A stretch of DNA of 6,839 nt, from positions 1 through 6,839 of the forward strand of contig JBLNBX010000238.1 in NCBI GenBank assembly GCA_050260275.1, read 5' to 3'. How positions within the stretch are numbered: position 1 is the first letter of the stretch; the number at the start of each line of letters is the position of its first letter. Shown piece after piece: positions 1-5,365 of this stretch. Both the position numbers and the translations under genes were made by a program. The notes beneath the pieces were generated by a model. The model was given only the letters and a program-made list of their open reading frames with translations, did not search any database and had not been told where the DNA came from. The DNA comes from DATMXS01 sp050260275. Its GTDB lineage: Bacteria > Acidobacteriota > Terriglobia > Bryobacterales > Bryobacteraceae.

Positions 1-1702
1 TGGTGTTGATGCGCACCCCCATGCCCGTCTCCTTCGCCACCGCGTAGGCGTCGATGACGAACAGCTTGATCTTCTTCTCGACGATCTCCTGCTGGACCTC
101 GCGCGGGAGGTTGTCCCACACCTCGTCCGGCCCGAACGGCGAGTTGAGCAGGAACGTCGCGCCCTCCACCGCCGTCTCGAGCACGTCGTACTTCTCGAGG
201 AAGTTGAACTGGTGGCAGGCGACGAAGTTGGACCGCGTCACCAGGTAGGCGGACCGGATCGGGCGCGGGCCGAAGCGGAGGTGCGAGATCGTCACCGACC
301 CGGACTTCTTGGAGTCGTAGACGAAGTAGCCCTGCGCGAAGAGCGGCGTCTGCTCGCCGATGATCTTGATGGAGTTCTTGTTGGCGCCCACCGTGCCGTC
401 GGAGCCCAGGCCATAGAACAGCGCCCGGACCGTCTGCGGGTCCTCGGTGGAGAACGTCGGATCCACCGGCAGCGACGTGTGAGTAACGTCGTCTGTGATG
501 CCCACCGTGAAATGGTTCTTCGGAGCCGGCTTCGCCAGTTCGTCGAACACCGCTTTCACCTGCGCCGGCGTGAAGTCCTTGGACGAGAGGCCGTAGCGTC
601 CGCCGATGATCTTGGGCGCTGTGGTGAACGGCGCCGTGCCGGAGTTCATCGCTTCCTGAACCGCGGTGACGACGTCGAGATAGAGCGGCTCGCCGATTGC
701 GCCCGGCTCCTTCGTGCGGTCGAGAACTGCGATCGCCTTCACCGTCTTCGGCAGCGCCTTCACGAAGTGCTCGACGGAGAACGGCCGGTACAGGTGCACC
801 TTAACGATGCCGAGCTTCTCGCCGCGCGCGTTCAGGTACTCGACAGCCTCCTGCGCCACCTCTGCGCTCGAGCCCATGAGCACGATGACGCGCTCGGCGT
901 CCGGCGCGCCCAGGTAATCGAACAGGTGATAGCTCCGGCCGACAATCGATGCGAACCGGTCCATCACCTGCTGAACGATGGCCGGAGTGGCCAGGTAGTA
1001 GGGGTTGGCGGCTTCGCGCGCCTGGAAGAAGACGTCGGGGTTCTGGGCGGTTCCGCGCAGCACGGGGCGATCCGGCGACATAGAGCGGGCGCGGTGCTTG
1101 CGCACCATCTCGTCTGTCACCATGGCTTTCAGGTCGTCCTTCGTAAGTTGCTCGATCTTCGCCACCTCGTGAGAGGTCCGGAAACCGTCGAAGAAGTGCA
1201 GGAAGGGAACGCGGCTCTCGAGCGTGGCCGCGTGTGCGATGAGCGCCAGGTCCATCGCCTCCTGAACGCTGTTGGATGACAGCATGGCCCAGCCTGTTTG
1301 CCGGCAGGCCATCACGTCACTGTGGTCGCCGAAGATCGAGAGCGCATGCGTCGCCACGGCTCGCGCGGAGACGTGAATCACGGTGCTCGTAAGCTCGCCC
1401 GCGATCTTATACATGTTGGGAATCATCAGCAGGAGGCCCTGCGATGCGGTGAAGGTTGCGCCGAGCGCACCGGCCTGCAACGCGCCATGCAGCGCGCCGG
1501 CGGCTCCGCCTTCGCTCTGCATCTCGACTACGGTTGGCACCTGGCCCCAAATATTGGGCTTGCCCTTTGCCGACCATTCATCTGCCCACTCGCCCATGTT
1601 GGACGAAGGCGTAATTGGGTAGATCGCGCATACTTCACTGACGTGGTACGCCGAGTATGCCGTCGCTTCGTTACCGTCGATCGTTACTATCGGTCTTTTC
1701 AT
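1..1702 (-). CDS. nifJ: Pyruvate:ferredoxin (flavodoxin) oxidoreductase, N-terminal 567 residues (cut by left edge)
   Basis: PFOR oxidatively decarboxylates pyruvate with CoA to acetyl-CoA and CO2 and reduces ferredoxin or flavodoxin in the cytoplasm. It needs thiamine diphosphate and [4Fe-4S] clusters. The frame reads open from ATG at 1702 to the left edge, giving 567 of the roughly 1170-1200 residues usual for the single-chain enzyme. The start MKRPIVTIDGNEA is the family's normal N-terminus, and a weak GAGAGAAG ribosome site lies about 9 nt upstream. Domain I (about 1-257) has YPITPSSNMGEWAD at 28-41, EMQSEGGAAGA at 60-70, FTASQGLLLMIPNMYKI at 84-100 and HFFDGFRTSHE at 169-179. Thr31, Glu64 and Arg114 fall at the same numbers as the active-site residues of the Desulfovibrio africanus enzyme. 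Domain II begins near the LFDYLGAPDAERV stretch (260-272). Domain III, the CoA-binding region in the known structure, has GLGSDGTVGANK (431-442) and YDSKKSG (462-468). The TPP-pyrophosphate and cluster domains lie outside the window. No frameshift or in-frame stop is seen. Confidence 0.96.
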   Translation of the reverse strand, partial: MKRPIVTIDGNEATAYSAYHVSEVCAIYPITPSSNMGEWADEWSAKGKPNIWGQVPTVVEMQSEGGAAGALHGALQAGALGATFTASQGLLLMIPNMYKIAGELTSTVIHVSARAVATHALSIFGDHSDVMACRQTGWAMLSSNSVQEAMDLALIAHAATLESRVPFLHFFDGFRTSHEVAKIEQLTKDDLKAMVTDEMVRKHRARSMSPDRPVLRGTAQNPDVFFQAREAANPYYLATPAIVQQVMDRFASIVGRSYHLFDYLGAPDAERVIVLMGSSAEVAQEAVEYLNARGEKLGIVKVHLYRPFSVEHFVKALPKTVKAIAVLDRTKEPGAIGEPLYLDVVTAVQEAMNSGTAPFTTAPKIIGGRYGLSSKDFTPAQVKAVFDELAKPAPKNHFTVGITDDVTHTSLPVDPTFSTEDPQTVRALFYGLGSDGTVGANKNSIKIIGEQTPLFAQGYFVYDSKKSGSVTISHLRFGPRPIRSAYLVTRSNFVACHQFNFLEKYDVLETAVEGATFLLNSPFGPDEVWDNLPREVQQEIVEKKIKLFVIDAYAVAKETGMGVRINT

Positions 1703-1747
1703 GCGTTCAGTCTTCTCTCGGATAAATCCTACGGCCAAGGGATTACG

Positions 1748-1768
1748 GGCGCCTGCGGAAGTGGCGCC
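1748..1768. repeat. GGCGCC inverted/direct repeat in the PFOR leader
   Basis: GGCGCC occurs at 1748-1753 and 1763-1768 with 9 nt between. Because each copy is itself palindromic, the pair can fold as a 6-bp all-GC hairpin in RNA. It can also be read as a 9-bp direct repeat, GGCGCCTGC at 1748-1756 and 1763-1771, with a 15-bp period. It lies inside the leader predicted for PFOR, about 45-65 nt before the start codon. There is no T-tract, so it does not look like a terminator. Confidence 0.4.
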
Positions 1769-1803
1769 TGCCCCATCTGCGCGTTGGTTGAAATCTGTTC
1801 GGG

Positions 1804-1820
1804 CGCACGCTCGCACTACG
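1804..1820. repeat. Direct repeat copy 1 (CGCACGCTCGCACTACG)
   Basis: This 17-bp stretch matches 1974-1990 at 15 of 17 positions, with the first 11 bases (CGCACGCTCGC) identical. It sits just inside the predicted PFOR transcript, about 20-35 nt past the predicted start. It may be one of a pair of sites for one DNA-binding protein, which is inferred from the repetition and spacing only. Confidence 0.4.
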
Positions 1821-1844
1821 TGGCGCGCTGAGAGATTAAGTACC

Positions 1845-1850
1845 ATTATA
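1845..1850 (-). promoter_or_regulatory. Candidate -10 box (TATAAT) for PFOR
   Basis: The minus strand reads a perfect TATAAT here, in an AT-rich patch inside otherwise GC-rich DNA. Transcription would start near 1838 and give a PFOR leader of roughly 135 nt. No good TTGACA-like -35 box is seen 16-18 bp upstream and there is no TG extension, so the promoter may depend on an activator or simply be weak. Confidence 0.5.
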
Positions 1851-1862
1851 GGACGTTTCTAT
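1848..1862. repeat. Near-palindrome overlapping the PFOR -10 box (possible operator)
   Basis: The plus strand reads ATAGGA-CGT-TTCTAT. The arms are inverted copies apart from one position (TCCTAT expected, TTCTAT found), around a 3-bp centre. The left arm overlaps the TATAAT and the rest fills the spacer on the upstream side. A repressor site here would block RNA polymerase, but the arms are short and AT-rich and chance is possible. It does not match operators I know, such as the Rex site. Confidence 0.3.
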
Positions 1863-1973
1863 CCGATTCGCGCCTTTCGGCCCAGCTTAGTTGCGAACGC
1901 TTCCCGGACCGTGTCGCGTGCTGCACATCAGCCGCCATCCCCAAACTGAGACAAACAAACGGCTAGTCTATCC

Positions 1974-1990
1974 CGCACGCTCGCGCTATG
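1974..1990. repeat. Direct repeat copy 2 (CGCACGCTCGCGCTATG)
   Basis: This copy lies exactly 170 bp to the right of copy 1 and differs at two positions. It sits about 34 bp upstream of the reductase -10 box, where activators commonly bind. It also contains a small inverted repeat, CACGC at 1976-1980 and GCGTG at 1990-1994, which is only partly present in copy 1. Confidence 0.4.
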
Positions 1991-2020
1991 CGTGAAAGCA
2001 CTCAATGCTGGGGTGTGCGA

Positions 2021-2029
2021 TGCTACAAT
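2021..2029 (+). promoter_or_regulatory. Extended -10 promoter (TGCTACAAT) for the aldo/keto reductase
   Basis: TGCTACAAT matches the extended -10 pattern TGnTAnAAT, with TACAAT at 2024-2029. No clear -35 hexamer lies 16-18 bp upstream, which is usual for extended -10 promoters. The transcript would start near 2036, only about 8 nt before the ATG at 2044. A leader that short has no room for a Shine-Dalgarno site, and none is seen. Confidence 0.55.
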
Positions 2030-2043
2030 GAACGAAATTTCAC

Positions 2044-3042
2044 ATGAAGAACCCTATCGAAACCCGCACTCTCGGCCGCGAAGGCCTCTCGGTTCCCGCC
2101 ATAGGGCTCGGCTGCATGGGCATGTCCGAGTTCTACGGACCAGGCGATGACGCCGAATCGATAGCCACGATTCATCGCGCGCTGGAGCTTGGCATCTGTT
2201 TTCTCGACACTGCGGACATCTACGGACCCTACAAGAACGAGGAACTAGTCGGCCGGGCTATTCGAGGCAAGCGCGACCAGTTCATCATCGCGACCAAGTT
2301 CGGCATTGTCCGTACAGCGGACCCCAACTACCGCGGTGTGAGCGGCAGGCCAGAATACGTTCGCTCGTCTTGCGAGGGCAGTCTGAAGAGGCTGGGTATC
2401 GATACGATCGACCTCTACTATCAGCATCGCGTAGATCCCGACACGCCCATTGAGGAAACCGTGGGCGCGATGGCAGACCTGGTCCGCGAGGGCAAGGTGC
2501 GCTACCTGGGTTTGTCCGAGGCCGGTCCGGAAACTATCCGGCGGGCCCATGCGGTTCACCCCATCACGGCGCTTCAGACGGAGTACTCGCTGTGGTGGCG
2601 CGACCCCGAAGGCGAGATCCTCAACATTACACGTGAACTCGGCATAGGGTTTGTCGCCTACAGTCCGCTCGGGCGAGGCTTTCTCACCGGCACGATCAAG
2701 AGCCCGGAGGATCTTTCGCCTGGCGATTTCCGGCGCACTACCTCGCGGTTTCAGGGCGAGAATTTCAAGAAGAACCTGGAGCTGGTCGAACGCGTGCGGG
2801 CCATCGCCGCAGAGAAGAACTGCACGCCCGCGCAGCTTGCGCTCGCATGGGTTCTGGCGCAGGGCAAAGACATTGTCGCGATCCCCGGCACCAAGCGGCG
2901 GAAGTACCTGGAGGAGAACGCACGCGCCGTGGACATCCAACTCACCGCCGGCGATCTCAAACGCCTGGACGAAGCCGCGCCGAAGGGCGCGGCGGCCGGC
3001 GCTCGTTACGGCGAGCAGATGATGCGCTACCTGGGACGGTAG
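2044..3042 (+). CDS. Aldo/keto reductase, NAD(P)H-dependent oxidoreductase
   Basis: A cytoplasmic (alpha/beta)8-barrel reductase of the aldo/keto reductase superfamily, which reduces aldehydes or ketones to alcohols with NADPH. The 332 residues are full length for the family. The catalytic tetrad is complete: Asp55 and Tyr60 in FLDTADIYGP (53-62), Lys85 in IIATKFG (81-87) and His128 in DLYYQHRVDP (123-132). GLGCMGMSEFYGP (21-33) and KVRYLGLSEA (151-160) are hallmark segments of the YakC/AKR13-like group. The cofactor-binding end has FVAYSPLGRGFLTG (203-216) and IPGTKRRKYLEEN (280-292), and the C-terminus GARYGEQMMRYLG resembles the family's usual GxRYxExxM ending. The ATG at 2044 gives the standard N-terminus, LGREGLSVPAIGLGCMGM, but has no ribosome site. 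It is divergent from PFOR and alone on its strand. The true substrate cannot be told from sequence; members act on methylglyoxal, pyridoxal, sugars and other carbonyls. Confidence 0.95.
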   Translation: MKNPIETRTLGREGLSVPAIGLGCMGMSEFYGPGDDAESIATIHRALELGICFLDTADIYGPYKNEELVGRAIRGKRDQFIIATKFGIVRTADPNYRGVSGRPEYVRSSCEGSLKRLGIDTIDLYYQHRVDPDTPIEETVGAMADLVREGKVRYLGLSEAGPETIRRAHAVHPITALQTEYSLWWRDPEGEILNITRELGIGFVAYSPLGRGFLTGTIKSPEDLSPGDFRRTTSRFQGENFKKNLELVERVRAIAAEKNCTPAQLALAWVLAQGKDIVAIPGTKRRKYLEENARAVDIQLTAGDLKRLDEAAPKGAAAGARYGEQMMRYLGR

Positions 3043-3067
3043 CTTCCCAGACCTGCGCACCGGCGGC

Positions 3068-3099
3068 CTCCTGCGCGATCAGCGGGAGTACGGTTTTTT
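3068..3099 (+). terminator. Possible intrinsic terminator after the aldo/keto reductase
   Basis: CTCCTGC (3068-3074) pairs with GCGGGAG (3082-3088), seven pairs including one wobble, around a 7-nt loop. A run of six T follows at 3094-3099 after a 5-nt gap. It begins 26 bp past the reductase stop, where a terminator would be expected. Against it, the gap before the T-run is longer than usual. The hairpin also overlaps the last codons of the convergent TPR gene, whose two AAA lysine codons supply the T-run. Confidence 0.35.
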
Positions 3100-4227
3100 C
3101 AGGTACCTGCGGGATTCTTTCGCCGCCTCGGATTCTGGCGCGAGCGCGATTGCGCGGCGGTAGGCCGCTCGCGCCTGTTCGCGTTCGCCGCGGAGGTCTC
3201 GTATCTGCCCCAGCCGCATGCACGCCAGCACGCCGGTATTCAGATCGAGCTGCTCCGCAGCGGCCGCCGCGCGTTCCATGTTCGCGAGAGCTGCAGACAG
3301 GTCGCCGTACCAAAACTGGATGTTGCCCCGGGCGTAGCTGATCTTCTCGGGCGGGAGTGCTGGTTTCATCTTCTCCAGGGCGTCCAGCGCGGCCAGCGCG
3401 GATGCCTTGTCGCCCGCGTCGCTGAACATCTGGGCCAGCTCCATCCTGAGAAGATAGTTGCGCGGGAAACGGCCGATCAGATCCTTGAGGAGTGGAACAG
3501 CGCGGCGCGGCTGGCGTTCGCGGCGGTAGATGATGCACAACATAATTTCGGCATCCACGCGGTTATCGCGCCCATTGCGCGCCACGTCCTCGATCGTCCG
3601 GATGCCGCCCTGCTTGTCGCCCCGGTAGCCCGCCATGAAGGCGAGCGCCTTCCAGTGCCATGGCAGGCTGCCTACCATGTATTCGTGCAGCCCCTGGACA
3701 AGCCTCGCGTCTCTGAATGAGGGATCGATGTCCGTAACGCGGTTGTGATACCTGCGCGCGGTGTTCGCGTCTTTCAGGCCCGCAGTCCAGGCGCGCTTGA
3801 TGAGCAGCTCGTAAGTTGCCCGCATGCCGTAAGACACGCCCAGCGCATAAAGCGCTCCGGTGTCGCGCGGGTTGCGGGCAAGCTGCTGTTCGGCCAGTGA
3901 GATCGCCTGCTCGATCTCCGCCTCAAACATCTGACGCTCCGCTGCTGTGGGTTCCATCTTCGGGCGCCGCAGGAAAGCGTTATTGCCTGTGACCATCTCG
4001 CTCTCGAGCGCGCCGGCGCGCAGCATGGCGCGATACAGCACGGTCATCGCGAGATGGTTGTGCGGCGTGGGCAACAGCGGGTTCTGCTTGATGGCCGCAG
4101 AGAACGCAGCGGCAGCCTGGTCGTACTCGAGATTGTAGAAATGGTCCAGCCCTCGCTCGTTGAGCGCGTCCGCGGCGGGGGCGCCCGCGCAGGCGCCGGC
4201 GAGCAGCAGGAACAACAGGCTGCGCAT
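3079..4227 (-). CDS. Exported TPR-repeat protein with an Iml2/TTC39-like core
   Basis: A 382-residue helical repeat protein of unknown role, probably periplasmic or envelope-attached. It opens with MRSLLFLLLAGACAGAPAADA, a typical signal peptide; cleavage after an Ala-x-Ala near 17-21 is likely. Cys13 has only a poor lipobox. A tetratricopeptide repeat covers about 22-60, with others near 124-170, 225-255, 258-290 and 333-366; the last, QARAAYRRAIALAPES, is the most regular. Residues 176-218, including GLHEYMVGSLPW and GYRGDKQGGI, resemble the 'LLP...GxxGDrxxGl' segment of the Iml2/TTC39 (DUF3808) superfamily; I made that match by eye. The frame could begin at TTG 4230, but ATG 4227 is better because AAGGAG lies 5 nt before it. 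Its ATG shares one base with the queG stop (TGATG), so the two are co-transcribed and probably translationally coupled. It converges on the aldo/keto reductase with a 36-bp gap. Confidence 0.85.
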   Translation of the reverse strand: MRSLLFLLLAGACAGAPAADALNERGLDHFYNLEYDQAAAAFSAAIKQNPLLPTPHNHLAMTVLYRAMLRAGALESEMVTGNNAFLRRPKMEPTAAERQMFEAEIEQAISLAEQQLARNPRDTGALYALGVSYGMRATYELLIKRAWTAGLKDANTARRYHNRVTDIDPSFRDARLVQGLHEYMVGSLPWHWKALAFMAGYRGDKQGGIRTIEDVARNGRDNRVDAEIMLCIIYRRERQPRRAVPLLKDLIGRFPRNYLLRMELAQMFSDAGDKASALAALDALEKMKPALPPEKISYARGNIQFWYGDLSAALANMERAAAAAEQLDLNTGVLACMRLGQIRDLRGEREQARAAYRRAIALAPESEAAKESRRYLKKPYSR

Positions 4228-5282
4228 CAATTCTCCTTCCGGCTCGGGGCAGTCTGGTCACGCAGCCGCCCCAGCGCCCAATTCGCGTGCTCCCGCACGA
4301 GCGGATCATCGTGCGCTGCAAGACGCTCCAGCGGCGCGCGGAATCGCGGCAGCCCCGCGTTACCCATGGCGACCGCCACGTTCCTGAGGAAGCCTGAATA
4401 CCGCGCGCGCAGCATCGGGGTCCCGCGGTACAGCCGCCGGAACTCCTCCTCACTCAGGCTGGCGAGACGCTCGAGAGGCGGCGCGATCTCGCGTGGCGCA
4501 AACGCAGGATCGACCTCTGAAACTACCCGTGCGTTCCATGGGCAGACATCCTGGCAGATGTCGCATCCGAATACGTGACGGCCCACCGCGGGGCGAACCG
4601 GCTCGGGCGTTACGCCGCGCGACTCGATCGTCAGGTACGACACGCACAGGCGCGAATCGACCGTCCACGCGGGCTTCGAGCGTCCGGTAGTTACGATCGC
4701 CCCGCTCGGGCAGGCCTCGATGCAACGCGTGCATGTGCCGCACCGGTCCGGCGGAGGAGTATCGAATTCCAGCGTAAGCGACGTGATCAACTCGCCCAAA
4801 AAGAACCAGGAGCCGGATTGTTGATTTATCACGCACGAGTTCTTTCCAATCCAGCCGAGGCCGGCGCGCCGCGCCAGTGCGCGCTCGAGCAGCGGCGCCG
4901 TATCGATGCAAATCTTCCACTCGCACGGAGGCAGTTGCGCCGCGATGCGCTCCAGACCGGCGCGCATCACCTCGTGATAGTCGTCGCCCCACGCGTAGCG
5001 CGAGATCCAGGCGCGCCCGGCGTCGCCGAACTCGTTCGTGTGCGGGTGAGGCCCGCCGTACAGCTTCCCGACGCACAGAACGGAGCGCGCGGACGGCAGC
5101 AGGCTGCGCGCTCCGCTCCGCATGGCGGCGCGGTGATCCGTGAGGTACGACATGCCGGCCGCGTACCCGCGCCGCACCCACTCCGTATACCAGTCGTGTT
5201 CGGGGATAGGATCTGCCGGCGCGATGCCGGCCAGGTCGAATCCGGATTCCAGCGCGAGCCGCTTCAAATCGTCAGCGCGCAT
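4227..5282 (-). CDS. queG: Epoxyqueuosine reductase QueG
   Basis: QueG reduces epoxyqueuosine to queuosine at wobble position 34 of tRNA Asp, Asn, His and Tyr, the last step of queuosine synthesis, using cobalamin and two [4Fe-4S] clusters. The 351 residues are a usual length. The N-terminal half carries SRYAWGDDYHEVM (94-106), IDTAPLLERALA (126-137) with the likely proton-donor Asp127, and GLGWIGKNSCVIN (141-153). The ferredoxin part has CGTCTRCIEACPSGAI (181-196) and CDICQDVCPWN (240-250). Cysteines 181, 184, 187, 191, 240, 243 and 247, plus Cys213 in LCVSYLTIE, make the eight expected cluster ligands. The C-terminus (about 288-342) has the HEAT-like helices of the family, ending DPLVREHANWALGRL. 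The start ATG 5282 gives the family N-terminus and has only a weak ribosome site. It is first gene of an operon with the TPR gene. No other queuosine genes are in view. Confidence 0.97.
   Translation of the reverse strand: MRADDLKRLALESGFDLAGIAPADPIPEHDWYTEWVRRGYAAGMSYLTDHRAAMRSGARSLLPSARSVLCVGKLYGGPHPHTNEFGDAGRAWISRYAWGDDYHEVMRAGLERIAAQLPPCEWKICIDTAPLLERALARRAGLGWIGKNSCVINQQSGSWFFLGELITSLTLEFDTPPPDRCGTCTRCIEACPSGAIVTTGRSKPAWTVDSRLCVSYLTIESRGVTPEPVRPAVGRHVFGCDICQDVCPWNARVVSEVDPAFAPREIAPPLERLASLSEEEFRRLYRGTPMLRARYSGFLRNVAVAMGNAGLPRFRAPLERLAAHDDPLVREHANWALGRLRDQTAPSRKEN
4233..4238 (-). promoter_or_regulatory. Ribosome binding site AAGGAG for the TPR gene
   Basis: AAGGAG on the minus strand lies inside the last queG codons, 5 nt before ATG 4227 and only 2 nt before the alternative TTG 4230. 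The spacing decides for the ATG. It is the strongest Shine-Dalgarno site I noticed in the window. Confidence 0.7.
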
Positions 5283-5365
5283 ACTTACACCGCGCTGCTG
5301 CAGAATTCTTATAAATTCGCAGGTTACATCTCCTCTTTTTCCACAAATCGTGTATGATTCTGAGG
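5283..5365. other. AT-rich divergent gap between queG and the permease
   Basis: This 83-bp gap must hold the starts of both transcripts. It is clearly richer in A and T than its surroundings. It contains the palindrome AGAATTCT at 5302-5309 and the inverted pair GAATT (5303-5307) and AATTC (5314-5318). On the minus strand TATAAG (5308-5313) is the best -10-like match for queG, but no -35 box fits it. An operator role for the palindrome is possible and unproven. Confidence 0.5.
5353..5358 (+). promoter_or_regulatory. Candidate -10 box (TATGAT) for the ADOP-type permease
   Basis: TATGAT lies exactly 7 bp before the ATG at 5366, so a transcript starting at the usual distance would begin at or next to that ATG and be leaderless. 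No convincing -35 box is seen at 16-18 bp. If translation begins instead at the in-frame ATG 5354, this box would lie inside the gene and could not be its promoter. Confidence 0.4.

Larger units (their letters stand above)
1703..2043. other. Divergent intergenic control region between PFOR and aldo/keto reductase
   Basis: These 341 bp separate two divergently transcribed genes, so both promoters must lie here. Seen directly: a TATAAT on the minus strand facing PFOR, a TGCTACAAT on the plus strand facing the reductase, a 17-bp imperfect direct repeat at 1804-1820 and 1974-1990, a GGCGCC hairpin at 1748-1768, and a near-palindrome at 1848-1862. An 82-codon open frame at 1701-1949 (plus) has no convincing ribosome site, has low-complexity Arg/Ala/Ser content and resembles nothing I know, so I treat it as chance. 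No RNA gene or riboswitch is recognised. That these elements are regulatory is inferred from position only. Confidence 0.7.

Noticed and set aside
212..1279. A 355-codon plus-strand open frame opposite PFOR
   Set aside because: It is antisense to an unbroken, strongly conserved PFOR reading. It is rich in Arg/His/Val/Leu as expected for the complement of GC-rich codons, and shows no recognisable domain.
1701..1949. An 82-codon plus-strand open frame in the PFOR/reductase gap
   Set aside because: It begins at the PFOR start on the opposite strand, lacks a ribosome site, and covers the proposed PFOR leader. No known protein resemblance.
2245..3060. A 271-codon minus-strand open frame opposite the aldo/keto reductase
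   Set aside because: The plus strand encodes a complete reductase with its full catalytic tetrad. The antisense product has no recognisable motif and no good ribosome site.
3054..3076. A GCGCA...TGCGC inverted repeat in the convergent gap
   Set aside because: The stem is only 5 bp with a 13-nt loop and no T-run on either strand. The alternative hairpin at 3068-3088 is better.
4225..4230. TTG at 4230 as the TPR start codon
   Set aside because: It would leave only 2 nt after the AAGGAG site. ATG 4227 has normal spacing and gives the same signal peptide.
5324..5329. A start-stop pair (ATG TAA) after AGAGGAG on the minus strand in the queG leader
   Set aside because: The purine-rich stretch directly abuts the ATG, which is not workable ribosome-site spacing. 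One such six-base match is expected by chance.
4575..5357. A 260-codon plus-strand open frame opposite queG
   Set aside because: It lies antisense to QueG, whose cluster cysteines and conserved segments are all in place. The composition is that of a GC-driven shadow frame.
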